DNA of 64,000 nt from Montifringilla adamsi (taxonomy: Eukaryota; Chordata; Aves; Passeriformes; Passeridae), in NCBI GenBank assembly GCA_017590115.1, contig JAGGNK010008337.1, positions 8,795,609 to 8,859,608 on the forward strand, read 5' to 3'. This document shows, piece after piece, positions 14,268 to 25,700 of the stretch. The stretch's first letter is position 1, and every line of letters begins with the position of its first letter. Made by a program: the position numbers and the translations under genes. The notes under the pieces were generated by a model. The model worked only from the letters and a program-made list of their open reading frames with translations. It had not been told where the DNA came from and ran no database searches.

Positions 14268-14365
14268 AAGCACTTAAGCAAGTACTTAACTTCAGGCATT
14301 TAAACAGGGGTTTCTATCGGTTCCTACAAATGCCTGGAGTCACTTAAGTTTGTATTTAAGTGCTT
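14268..14365. mobile_element. Inverted-repeat element, possibly an old MITE
   Basis: Two arms (14268-14301 and 14328-14365) are imperfect reverse complements around a 26-bp centre. Shared blocks are AAGCACTTAA, ACTTAA and CAGGCATTT, separated by short mismatched stretches. The structure and the CTTAAG-rich text resemble old palindromic non-autonomous DNA elements of amniotes. I cannot assign a family. Confidence 0.5.
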
Positions 14366-15884
14366 GATTGGCTTAGGGATTGTGCAGTTTGGGGAAGGAG
14401 GGTAAGAGGAAAGAGGTGACTTCCAGGGTTGGTGTGAATTTGGTGCTGAATAGTGCCTGATGCACTGGAGGGTGTGATGCAGGATGAGTACAAAGCCTGT
14501 TTTCCAAGGATCTGGAGCCTGCTTTTGGCACCAGCACATCCTCTTTGGATGGGACAGAGACTGGCTGTGGTGCTGCCTGTCTCCCCCTTGTATCCTGGGG
14601 CTGAGACCATCGGGATGCCCAGCACTGCTCACTCAGGGTAAGCTGAGGCACTGTGCTCTGGGGTTGAGAAAACCACACCAAAACTTGACCAAAGGATCTT
14701 GTACCTCAGTGCTCCATCTGGGTTATTCAAGGATGAGGACGAAGGCAGTCTGACACTGTCCCACTTCTTTTCCCTCTGATGCTGCTGACCCTCTTAAGTG
14801 CACGTGCTGGCACCAGGGGACGAGGAGGGATGAGCCCTATCCTGTTTGAAGTATTATAATCCTTTCAGATGGCATTAGCGCCTGGGCCAGCAGCAGCTCT
14901 ATAATTGAACCTCCTGTTTGCAGGGGCCCCATGCTTCAATGAGACTTCTAAATCTCATTTGTATAATGCCTGGTTGCAGTTCCTGCTGAAAGATTGCCCT
15001 CTGCCTCCAGTGCCCCCGAGCCTGCTGAGCACAAGGATGTCCTCGCTGGCAGAGGAGTGACAGAGCGTGACTGGGCAGCAGTCTGCTGCATGGCATCTGA
15101 GTTTCCAGAGCTTTCACGTGTTTACTGGACCTTGTGATAGGCTGATGTAATTTTAATTCCCCCTCCCCTCCTGGTTTTTAATGCCTGGGTCCCAGGGAAT
15201 GGGCTCAGTGGCAAGTGCTCAGTCAGGTATTTTGTAGGGATGAGATTTTCCAGGGAAAGCTGGGTTTGAGGGGAATCGAGGTAGAGGCATGTTTGGCTGC
15301 TGCCAGACTCCTTTGGGGTCATCTTTACACCTGCACAAGAAAAACCCTTTTTGTGGCCAAATGGGTTCCCTGGAAAACATTGTCAGCTCTGCCAGCCCCC
15401 TGGGCTGGCTTGGGTTTGCTGCCTCCTGAAAGGATGCTCGTGGCACTGGTCTGATTCATTCTGGTCTGAAGGCAGAACTCAGCAGCCCCGAAAGGAAAAC
15501 AGATTTTATTTTAGTAAAGGCTTAAGTTCTCTATGTTAAAACAGTGCCACAAAAGAAGAAAGTGAGTCAGAATCTCCCTTTGGCTCACACTGCCCACTCC
15601 TTGTCTTGCTGGGCAGCTGGAGGCCGGCCCAGTGGGGACAGTGGGTCCCAGTGTGACCTCCCTGTCCCCAGTCACTGCTGGCTCCTCTGGGGAGGCTTTT
15701 CACCTGACATGCCCTTTCAGTGCTGGGCTGCCTCTGGGTGGCCAAAGTGCTGCCACAGCTGCCCTTTCCCTGCCCAGTGTCCAGCCTGGCCTGGCCTCCC
15801 GTGCCCTGCCGGGGGACGCCGCGGGCCCGCAGCAGCAGCAGCCGCCGGCTGGGCTGCTTGTTCCTCCTTCCCGCTCCAGCAATC

Positions 15885-16000
15885 CCTGCTGTACTGTAAT
15901 CACACAATTATTATGCCGTTAAAATGTCATATTCGCAGAAATCCACATAAACAAGGCATTAGCAGTTGCCAGGAAATTGTAGTTTTACTGCTAATGACCC
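15885..16000. promoter_or_regulatory. Candidate conserved noncoding element
   Basis: This AT-rich, repeat-free segment sits between GC-rich sequences. It has a perfect 10-bp inverted pair CATTAGCAGT (15957-15966) and ACTGCTAATG (15987-15996), and further TAAT/ATTA cores. It looks like a developmental enhancer core, but this is only inferred. Confidence 0.25.
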
Positions 16001-18224
16001 ATTTTCCCCCCGCAGCACCACTTGTTTTTTTTTCTTAAATATTATTTTTTCCCTTCTTTGTTTCTTTGGGGTTTTTTTTTGTTTTGTTTTGTTTCTGAGC
16101 TGTGATTTAAGAGGCAGATGACGAATTACATCTTTGCACTGAGAGGCTTTTAATCTTTAATGTACAGTTACAGTGAAAAGCTGCCTGTGTGCCTGCTCTG
16201 GGCTGTGTGCCCTAAGCCAACGAGGCTGATGGGTGGTTTTGGAGGAGGTGCCTTTAGTGGGTCATTTTTTTGGGGGGTGCTTTACTGAAATGGCAGAGGA
16301 ATCTCTTGGTGAGCCCTGCTCTTGGCTGGGTGCTGGTGTGAGATGGAAGCTTCTCTCCACAATAAGTTTTGTCAGCGTCTTTTTGTGGGTGTCCCTCTCC
16401 TGGATCACCTCTGGGGGACTCCCCAGTGTGGTGTTGGAAGAGGCAACACCTGTTTGCCAAGAGCAGACAGCCCCTCCTTGGATATATTTTTCTTCTCTTT
16501 CCTTCTGCTCATTGAGTCTCTCGAACTCTTTTAAGCGTTGACTGTGTTTCCTATAATTAATACCAGTCATTAAAGTGCAGTGTTGAAAGAGAAATTACCC
16601 AATTCCAAGAAAAAAAAATGAAAATTTATTACTAGTACGTGAGAGAAAATGAATGGGAAACTTGGAGAGATGAACCCTGTAGAAGATAAATAGAAAGGCA
16701 AGTGGAGTATTGACTTGATCCTTTTCTAGTGCAGGGTAATTTGGCCTCTAAAGTGAGTTAGATCATAATAAATTAAATTTAGATTTCTGCACATCAGTTA
16801 AATAACTCTCAAGACAGAATTCTGGTGTGAGGAAGAGGTGATAATACATTGTGGAAATATTATAATGAAGACCTTATCTGGTCACCTGTAACCAATGTGC
16901 TGTCCCTGGGTAAGCAAAGGGGATTTCTCCTGGTGCTTTAACTCTCATTCCCTGTCTCAGATCAGGTGCAGGTGAGAAACAGGTGAAGTCCCTGTGTGCA
17001 GGCTGGTGAGGTCTCCTGCCTCCTGCTGCTTGCACAGCTGGGAGCTTTTCATGCTTTCCTCTCCTGCTTTGAGCAGCTGTGTTTTGCAGAGGTCAGTGTG
17101 CACCTGTGTCTAAGCTGGGCATTCTGCTCCAGTTTCAGTTACCCTTTTAGGGAGGCTTGGGATGGAAAGAAGATTTGGGCGGGTGATGCAGATCAAAAGC
17201 AAATGACCAACCCCCAGTATCTGCCTCTGGCTGAGGAAGTGAACCCAATCCCTGGTCTTGTTTTGTGGCCAGATTGGGATTAAAATAACTTTTTAATCTC
17301 TGGCATCTAGTTACTGTAGATCTCAGGTGTGTATTTAATTACCCAATATTTAATATCCATCCCACTGATAGCTTTCCTCAGCCCAAAAAGGAGAACCTGG
17401 GTGAATCAAGGTGGGCTGGTGTCTTTCAGATGGAGATTGCACAGGAGTATTAATTAGTCACTGCAGAATGAACCAGGAATGCAACTCTAGAATGCAAGGT
17501 ATATCCAGAGCAGGATGAGAGGTAAATACTGTGGGGTAAGGCACTGGTATTTGTCCATGTATCCATTTCCTGTAGGGACCCCAGCCCTGGTAGCAGCGCA
17601 TTGGTGGAGTTAGATAGATCCTGGGAAAATGCCATCCCAGACCCTGGAGGACCCTGCCATGTGCCAAACCCTGCTTCTGCTGCCTGGCCAGAGCATTGCT
17701 GTGCTTGTAGCAGGTGCAGAATCTCCAGTTTTCTTGGGGGAATCCACCAGCCCTCCCACCTGAGCCATCAGATTCTTGCACCCTTCTGGCTGATCCAAGG
17801 CTATTGGGTGTAACTGACGTCACAAAAACCAAAACAACATATACACTCACACACATCTTACAGCCTTAAGTGCTGTGTGGCCATTTTCAAAAGACATCTC
17901 TTTTATTAAGTTTGATAAAACCAACTTTTATTTTTTCTTCACAGCATTAAAATTTAGGGACTGCAGCTCCGGTGGCTGTTTCAGCAGCGCCAGGCCTCCT
18001 GGGGTCATCGTGAAATCTTATAAACATCAGGCTGTCACTGGCTCCGCGATGCAATCGCCTCACTTTTCCCTGATCTTTTACTGCCGTGCTAAATCATGTT
18101 TTGCAAGATGCCTAAGAAAAAAACCAACATAAACAGCATTTATCACCCTGTGCACGTCGGCCCTCCCAAAAGTCCGTGGCTGTTATGTGCGTCCTCGTCG
18201 TAAAACTCCTGCAGGGACCTTACT

Positions 18225-18287
18225 GGTTTCATAACTTTCTCCCAGCCTTGAATAACTTTATTCCAGTCCTGAATAACTTCCTCTCAG
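18225..18287. repeat. Minisatellite, 3 x 21 bp
   Basis: Three adjacent 21-bp units (18225-18245, 18246-18266, 18267-18287) share the core ATAACTT and end in CAG. Units 2 and 3 share TGAATAACTT and differ from each other at about five positions. Confidence 0.75.
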
Positions 18288-18877
18288 TGTGGCTAGTGAC
18301 TCAGGGGTTTCTTCTGATCTTCTCACACTGGGGTAGGTGCTATAGGAGGTCCTGAGAAGGCCATGGGGTCACAGCAGGGGAGGATGAATACAACCCTGTG
18401 TCTGGAAACCCTTGCATCCCTGGAATTTGTTGGTTCTTTGGGAGCACTCATGTTGCCGTAACCCAGGGCGATGTGGGACATCCTGTGGCTGGAGGTGCCT
18501 GGCTTGCTCCTGTGGTGGTTCACTTGCAGGAGCCAATGCTCCCTCCTCCCCTTCCTGTGACTACAAAAAATGCACTGCCAGATGCGAGTAAAATCAATTA
18601 TGGGATAAAAATCGCCCTTTTCAAAAGCTTCATTTTGCGCTATTAGCAGGCAAAATCGGCTTTGAGATGGTGTGAGCTGAGGAGGGGGGAAAAAAAAGAA
18701 AAGCAGAAGAAAAGATCAATTATTGGATAAGATCACAATTTTCTTTAGGGCTGAGATGTGTGTAAATGTTTGCATCTCTCAGTGTTACAGGTAGGCTGAG
18801 ATCAAAGAGGTTGTGCTGCTGTAGCGATGAGATCTTATCGGCGCTGTTTTGTGCTGGCTGCCTCAGACACTGCCAAA

Positions 18878-18966
18878 GGATGCTTAAATCCCCGACAGCT
18901 TCTGCTGCTCAGGGATGCTTCAACCCCGACAGCACTGAGCCACCAAGAAATGCTTAAACCCCCCAA
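18878..18966. repeat. Minisatellite, about 2.5 x 35 bp
   Basis: ATGCTTAAATCCCCGACAGC (from 18880), ATGCTTCAACCCCGACAGC (from 18915) and ATGCTTAAACCCCCC (from 18950) recur at exact 35-bp spacing. CpG is kept in the first two units. Confidence 0.75.
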
Positions 18967-19574
18967 GGTTGTTGAAGCTGCTGGTTAACCCCGAAATGCA
19001 GCTTTTGCATCCTTCTGGAGTGGGGGGGGACTACACAGGCATGTGCTTCCCTGCTCTTCTCCCTGCAGTAGGGCTGAAGTCCACATGTGGTGGCACAGAT
19101 GGACTGGAATTGGGCTGGGCCATGATGGCCCCCTTCTTCCAGGGTCCTGTTGCTGGAGCTGGGGCTAGGATGTGGCTGTGGAAATGTGGGATTACTCCTT
19201 TCCTACCTGAAAGGTTATGGGGGCCGTGGGTCATGTGATGTAAAATACCTTTGGTTTTTGCCTGGAGAGAAATTAAAACCCTTACAAAACGTTTGTTCTG
19301 CTTGAGAGGGGTATCCACCAGAGACCTGAATTTGGGTTCAAATGACTCATTTTAATTCAAATTGGAAGGCTCTCTTTGACATGTGGTTTCAGGACGTAAG
19401 GACGAAAAATAAACCCTGAAGACCCCCATGGGACTCCTCGTTAGCTGCTCTTGCAGCGCTTGCCCGAGTTGCAGGGCTGGCGGAGCTCCGGCGGGGCTTG
19501 GGAGGACGTGTGGAGCGGGGTCAGGCGTGCTGCGCTCTCTCCTGTCTCTAACGGGGCTGACTTTGTGCGCGCAG

Positions 19575-19744
19575 GAATCGGACGCGGACTGGGACGACCT
19601 TTGGGATCAGTTTGAAGAGCGGAGGTACCTGAGTGCCCGGAGGTGGAAGGGCGGCGAGGACCCGTACCGGCTGCATGCCTTTAACCAGCGGGAGAGCGAG
19701 AGGATCCCCAGTGACCGCGCTGTCCGCGACACCCGCCATCACAG
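19575..19744 (+). CDS. GALNT14: GALNT14 exon 2: luminal stem and start of catalytic domain
   Basis: This is a 170-nt exon, entered in phase 0 after a CAG acceptor ending at 19574 and left in phase 2 at a GT donor at 19745. It encodes 56 full codons beginning [20 protein letters not shown]. The acidic, tryptophan-rich start is the stem signature that separates GALNT14 from its paralogues. The later stretch [17 protein letters not shown] and the RDTRH segment are the conserved lead-in to the GalNAc-transferase fold. The exon is rich in CpG and continues a GC-rich stretch that starts about 140 bp upstream in the intron. The exon number assumes that only the membrane-anchor exon lies upstream; no sequence encoding that anchor was found in 1-19574. 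Confidence 0.95.
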
Positions 19745-22700
19745 GTTCTGCCTCCCCCCAGCTCCTCCTGGTCTTCCTCACCAAAATTCATGGTGTGGGG
19801 GCGTTGTCCCGTTTCCCTTCAGGGCTGTGGTTTCGGGCTGCCACTGGGTGTTCTTGGGATTGGGTCTGCCTGGGTTGTATTTCTGGGATTGAGTCTTGCC
19901 CTTTGCTTGATTTCTTGGCATGTCTAGAAGTCTTAAACCTGTTGATTGAAACTGTATAAATTATTCCAGGACCATAGGAGAAGAAAAGAAAGGCCTTTAT
20001 TTTCCTTTCAGTAAAGTAATGGGTTTGCAAGAGCCAGTCTCACTGATGGGCAAAGTCTTCACTGGTGCTGGGAACTCTTGCTCTCCAGACGCAGTGAGGG
20101 GATGCAAGGGAGATAAAATAACTGTTGAACATTGAAATTGCTCTGCAGAGAGAGGAGTGGGGAATAAGGGGTAATTGCTGAGTGAGGAGGAGAGAAGGGT
20201 TAGAACTTGCTGGGTCACTAGCTGCTCCAGCACCACTGAGTTCAGAAATATCCTTTGGTGCCCAAAGGAGCTTTTGGGAAAGGCAGAGAGGATTGCAGCA
20301 AGAGTTGCCTTGTAGATGGAGCTGCACTCCCCTGTCAGTGTGAGATGGGTGGGGTGGGAGTTTTGGTGCACCCTTGCTTGCTGAGGTCTCAGCTGTAGTC
20401 TCCCTCTGGTTGTCTTTCCAAACTCAGTGGGGAAGAGCTGCCCTTCCTGCTGAAGGTCAGTAGGGTTAATTGTTAGTTTGCTGGATGGGGTGATGCGAGG
20501 ATGTCCCGGTGGTGGAGGAAAAGCTCCCAAGGTCCCCTCAATGCAGTTTTCCTCCTTGTCACCTGAGGACACAGTGTATGCCTGGACCCTGCTGTCAGTC
20601 ACCAGCCCACAGCCAGTGCTAGCTCTTTCCACGGAGCTGTGCCTGGCATTATGTCCCAACTTGCTGGCAGCAGCTGTCTCTACTGCCTTGTCCTGGGAGC
20701 CCTTTAGGGGAAGTCCTGCTCTGGTGGGAGCTCTGTGCTGGAGCCAGCCATAGCACCCTCCTGCCCGTACTGCACCTTGCTCCCAGATCAGAGTGACGCC
20801 ACTCCTGGCACCTGACCCAACTCTGAACTTCTCCTATTCCAGTTCAAATGCAGCACTCAGGCTGAAATGCTGAAACAGCATCAGTTCCCCAGCCCTGTAG
20901 CAAACCATGTGCTTATTTATTTATTTAGCTTCTTTTTGTTGTGAGGACCAGATGCTCCTTTCTCCGGAGAGGAGCTGTCAGCCCTGACGGACGCCTGTTA
21001 TAGCTGAGCAGAGAGCAAATGTGCTATTCCTGGAGAGAATTAATGCCAGGGATATTAACCATCTGCCCTATTAAAAGGGAAGATTGGCTCGCTTGCCCCT
21101 TGCCTACCCTCACTGTGCCATGGCAGCCACCTTGTTCCTGGGCGGGCAGATGTGGCACTGAGTGCTCCTGTGAAAGAAAAGTTCTCATTAAGGAGGAAGA
21201 GAGGGCACAGCACGTGGGAGGGGCTGGGGCTAATTTAATTTGTTTCCAATTTCCTTAACCCGGTAATTGGATTCTGATTTATTGAATATGCCTGAGGAAT
21301 GCTGAGGATGATGCACCATTAGCCAAGCATTAGAGTAGCCACAGAGGAAATAGAGCTGCCGGCAGGTCTGGGGGAGGCAGGCACTGATGGAGAGGATGCA
21401 GGAGGGAGAAGGATCTAGGATTGGTGGTTGAGGGAGAGAAGAAAGTGCAGAGCTGAGCCCTCTCTGGAAAAAGAATCCTTACTGACAGCACAGGTGTCCT
21501 GGGAGCTGCTGCTCAGGCCCTGCCATGCAACCTGGAAGCTGGTCTTGAACTGTGCAGCAGAAATGTATGGGAAAGCTTGGATAAGCATGGCCTGCTCTCA
21601 GAGCAGGGAGAAGTTGCTGGTGACTGTGCAAGAACATATAAAGGGCATCCACCATGGGGTTGACTAGATGCCCTTCTGTGAAGGGGAGGGCAGCGTTGTG
21701 TGGACCAGGCTGTTGTGGGAGAAAGGACACCTGCAGTGCTCCTGCTGCATGTCCTACTGGAGGCTGTGTTTAGAGGCTTGGTTTCAATGGAGAACTCGGA
21801 TTAAGCTGCTCAGAGTGAGCCCAGAGAGTCATGCCTCAATTCTACTGCAGCTGACTTGGGGCAATTCAGGACCCCACACTAAGGGGTGCCACTGTGCCAA
21901 GAGGCTCCTGCCCAGCTTGTGTGAGGGTTTAGGAAGCTTTGGAGAGGGTCTCATCCATCATTTCAGCTCGTTGCCATTCATAAGCAACTTCTCCTTCAGC
22001 CTCTCAGTGAGATGCTGTGCTCTGCTTTGTGACAAGGTTTCCAGTGTGTTGGCTCTCCATCCTTCATGCCTCTGCATGACATGTGGCAGCGCTGAGATGG
22101 ACCTTCAGACCATGGTAAGGCCCAGAGACCCACTCATTGGATCCTAATCCTAGGGACTGGAATGTGGGAATGCTGCTCCTTACAGCTTCTCTGTGGGGTG
22201 TTTTTCATTAGGATGGTTGCAGAAAGTGTCCTGGTGTTTTCTCTGCTAATCCAGCCAAGCATCTGGACTTGCCAGCGATAGCTGAATATACAAAATCTGG
22301 CAAGGGCTGAGCAGCAAGCTCCTTGCCAGGAGGTCATGGAGAGGGCAAATACTTTCAATGGGATGGGATGTGGCACTGACAGCCAGTTGCTTAGCAATGT
22401 TTGCTGGATTGATTTTGTTTTTAAATTGCAGCCAGTGGAATAATTTCAGATGGAGAGGAATTGTAGTGTTCCAGGAAATCAGAGCAGGAGAAACCGTGGT
22501 GGCTCTCTTTGTCTGCCTCTGGCTAGTGCAGGGCTATGAACTTCAGCTTGGTTTGTGGGTGATTTCAGCCAGGGAGCTGTCATGCTTTCTGTGGACTACT
22601 TTGTGTCACTTGGCCTGGGAGACCTCACAGCCGGAGTTGCTCCTGGTGACCTTCTTGTGTTTCGCTGCCATTAACTCCCTTCCTGGCTGCACGTTGACTA

Positions 22701-25700
22701 AGCCCTTGGACCACATAAAGGGCTGCCTTTCTCCAAGGAGAAGACCTTGGATGGTCCCGTGGTGCTGCATCCCATCTTCCCTAAAAGTCAAGGTTAAAAC
22801 ATCCCTGTGATTGCATCAGCAGACCGGACCTGGAGTTTGATGGTACATCCAGACTGTGCAAGCCAGCTCATGCCTCCGGAGTGGGTGGCTAGTCTCCCTC
22901 CACCACGGTAGCCACATGCACTTGGAATTACCTCATCCCCACATCCCACCTCCTACAACTCCCACCGGCAAATGGCGGGACCGAAGCGGCAGCGAATGAG
23001 TCAGTGCTGGGCGTGAGCACGGGGCGGGGGGAGAGGAGCTGAGCTTTCCAATATTGCTCAGCGGCTCGGAAAGCCGACAGCGAGGACGTGTTGCCCCCAG
23101 CCAGAAGATTTTGTCGTGATGGCTCCTGGGCTTTTTCCATCTGCGGCAGACAGCTCCTGGGGAGGCTGGTATTCACCACGCCAGTGCTCCATATGCTGCT
23201 TGGGCTGACCTCCGCCTCCCGGTGCTCCGCTGGGTTTGATGGATGCGCAGATGCTGTTGTGGCTGCCAGGCTCGGCTGCGACCCGGCACCGGCCGGAGCG
23301 GGGGTTTGTGCTGGCTGAGCGTGGCAAAGCAGAGAGGGGAAGTCGGGGATAAGGAGAGGAGATGAGAGGCTGGAGGAGAGGTGAGAGCCTCCAGCAGACT
23401 TCTCCAGCTATTGCAAATCACGTCAGCCAGCTTCAGGCATCTCCCAGTGTCTGTTTTCCTCTATTTGTTTTGCTTCTCACTTCAGCAGTGCCGGTACATG
23501 TTTAGTAGTGCTGTCTCAAGAGCTGATAAAGCAAGAAGGCCAAGGATGGAGCCCTCTCAAATTCTAGTATAAGACTGCATTTTTGAAATTCCCTCCTTCC
23601 CTGAGTGTCAAGTGTTTACAAGAGGTCCTACCTACCCAACTGAAGTTTAATTTTACAGCTGCTTAGGGGTGTTTTTGTGTGTGTGTGTGTTTGAGATAGA
23701 GAAAGCAGCTGCTAAGATCAAGTTGTGATTGAAACATGAGGCTGGCAGGGATGCTGCAGGCGTGAAGATCAGGTGTTGCATTGTCTGCTGAAGCTGAGAG
23801 CATCCTGGCAGCCCAGAAGCCAGGTCCTGCCAACTTGTGCCCCCTAGAAAAGCTCTGCTGTTACAGTGTTATAGTCCTGTTCTCTTTGGGAACAATAGCA
23901 GACATTTTTAATCCTCCAGGTTTCTTCTCTTAAATCTCTGGGCTAAGCCAGCTGGAGAGTGTCCCCTGGGTAGGAAGGCTGCTTAGGACTGGTTGCTCTG
24001 CTCATATGGTCTGGTTTTGGAGGGATGGGAAGATGCAGGTGGTGCCTGTGAGGTTTCCCTAAGTCAGAGAGTTGCTGTCTTGTGTTCTCAAGGTCCAGAA
24101 ATGCCAGGATTTCAGCCCTCAAGCAGGAGCATTGCACGCTGCAGTGCTGTTTTGACCCATTAATTTCAGCTTGCATCCCAAGGGTGCAGAGCTTGCACAT
24201 TTCACATTGCAGTGGAGCAGCTGTGGTTGGAGTAGGCAAAAATACCTGGCTGTGCTGAGTGTGGGGATGACTGGAAAAACAGGTGGTCCTGAGGGTCACC
24301 TCTGCTGGGTGTGGTACCTTGTACATGGACACCTGGGGCTGAGCATGGCTCTCTGCCCTTCCCTGTGTCCCTCTTGGACACGGCTGGCACATGGCACAGT
24401 GGGAGCACATGTTGGCATCCCTGTGCAGATGACAAGAGGGCAGCTGTGGCACATGCAGGCTTTGGAGTGGCTCTGTTTTCGGGTGAGTTGATGATTGCCA
24501 CCCAGACGTGGCAAGTACTGAGAATATGGTGATGTCTTCTTAGGAATGAGAGTTGAAGGGGAGAAAAGCTGGCAGCATTGCCTTTGGTTTGGCATGTTTA
24601 TGATGCACTTGGACTTCTCACATTGTCTTGTCTTCTTCCAACTTCCTTTCCCACCAGACCAAAACCACTTTGAGGCTGTTCTTGAGATGAATACTGGGTC
24701 TCAGCAGCCAGAAATGTGGGTTTTGCTCCACATAGGAATTTAGGCATCTTACCTTTCTTACCTGGTTTCTTGAGAGTCCCCAAAGGAGGAACTTAATGTC
24801 TGGAGACCAACATGTGTGGAAAAGCCCAGGCAGGACAGAGTGGGGGCTCTGCTCTGCTGTCCTCAGTGGTATCTGAACATTAGACCTGCAGAAGCAGGTA
24901 CGTCCCTAGGGTCCCTAGCAGATGACCAAACCCACTTTGAATTTGAGGGAGGGTTTGTAGGGACCTAGATGGACCTTGCACAGTTGAGAGCAAAACCAAA
25001 CCTGTGGATTTTTGAGGTCTCCTGTTATCTTTCACTTTGCTGACTCCATACAATTCTTACTTTGGCCTCCGGACTGTAGCTGGGCTAATCCACTTTCCTG
25101 TGTAATGCAGACTAAGTCCCGAGGGATTGTTATTTTTAAAATGTGCTTATTCAAGCAGTGTCTTGTGAGTTGCTGCCTCGGGGTGTGCTGTGTGGTAGAC
25201 CAGGGCAAGAAGTGGTGTGGGCAGGGGTGCATGTGCTTGTGGTCTCGCTGTGCCTGGTGCTGCTGGGTGCAGGTCTGAGCAGAGGAGCCTTGAGTGCAGT
25301 GCAGATGGATGGACCCCTGCCCATGAGGTTGGATGAAGGAGGGAGCCAGGTGAGGAGGGTGGGGAGGGGGAGTGCTCACGTGCTGCCACATCTCTGGCAG
25401 TGGTGAAAGCTGGAGGTGTTCTCGTGTGGCCAGGTGTCTGTGCTGCTGCCTTTGCTCTGCCCTGTACCCTCCAGTGTGGGTGCTCCCCCTTGAGAAGTGC
25501 ACGATGCCCTGAGGGGAGAAGGGTGCCAGCACCTTGTGTGAGCCTGGGGTGCCTGGGTGTGAGAGGGTACAGGTTTCTTCTTGCCTTTGGGGTTCATTAT
25601 TAGCTGCTGGGTGGCTGTCAGCAATGTCCTGAGGATTTTTTCTGTCACTTGATCTGTTATTCCAGCTGTTACTCTGTTTTCTGGGCAGAGCCAGGATATT

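Larger units (their letters stand above)
1..19574 (+). other. GALNT14: Intron 1 of GALNT14 (3' portion), otherwise non-coding
   Basis: There is no recognisable coding exon before 19575. In particular, nothing encodes the expected basic cytosolic tail and hydrophobic anchor. The stretch holds poly-T runs (2644-2657, 5811-5833), an A16/G17 tract (6830-6862), a CAG repeat and palindrome (6994-7020), and a pyrimidine-rich stretch (about 11020-11060). It also holds an old inverted-repeat element (14268-14365), a GTTTT-rich stretch (about 16070-16096), small tandem repeats between 18.2 and 19.0 kb, and two AT-rich possible regulatory segments (2755-3140, 15885-16000). The remaining sequence is ordinary intronic DNA in which I see nothing. 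Confidence 0.85.

Noticed and set aside
1..19574. Search for the first GALNT14 exon (cytosolic tail plus anchor)
   Set aside because: No plus-strand frame encodes a short basic N-terminus followed by a hydrophobic helix and joinable in phase 0 to 19575; the exon must lie upstream.
19997..20659. 220-codon minus-strand frame just after exon 2
   Set aside because: No known protein features; considered chance.
23088..23318. 76-codon frame in the CpG-rich block
   Set aside because: It starts at GTG rather than ATG, and the protein text is unfamiliar. CpG-rich DNA often lacks stops.
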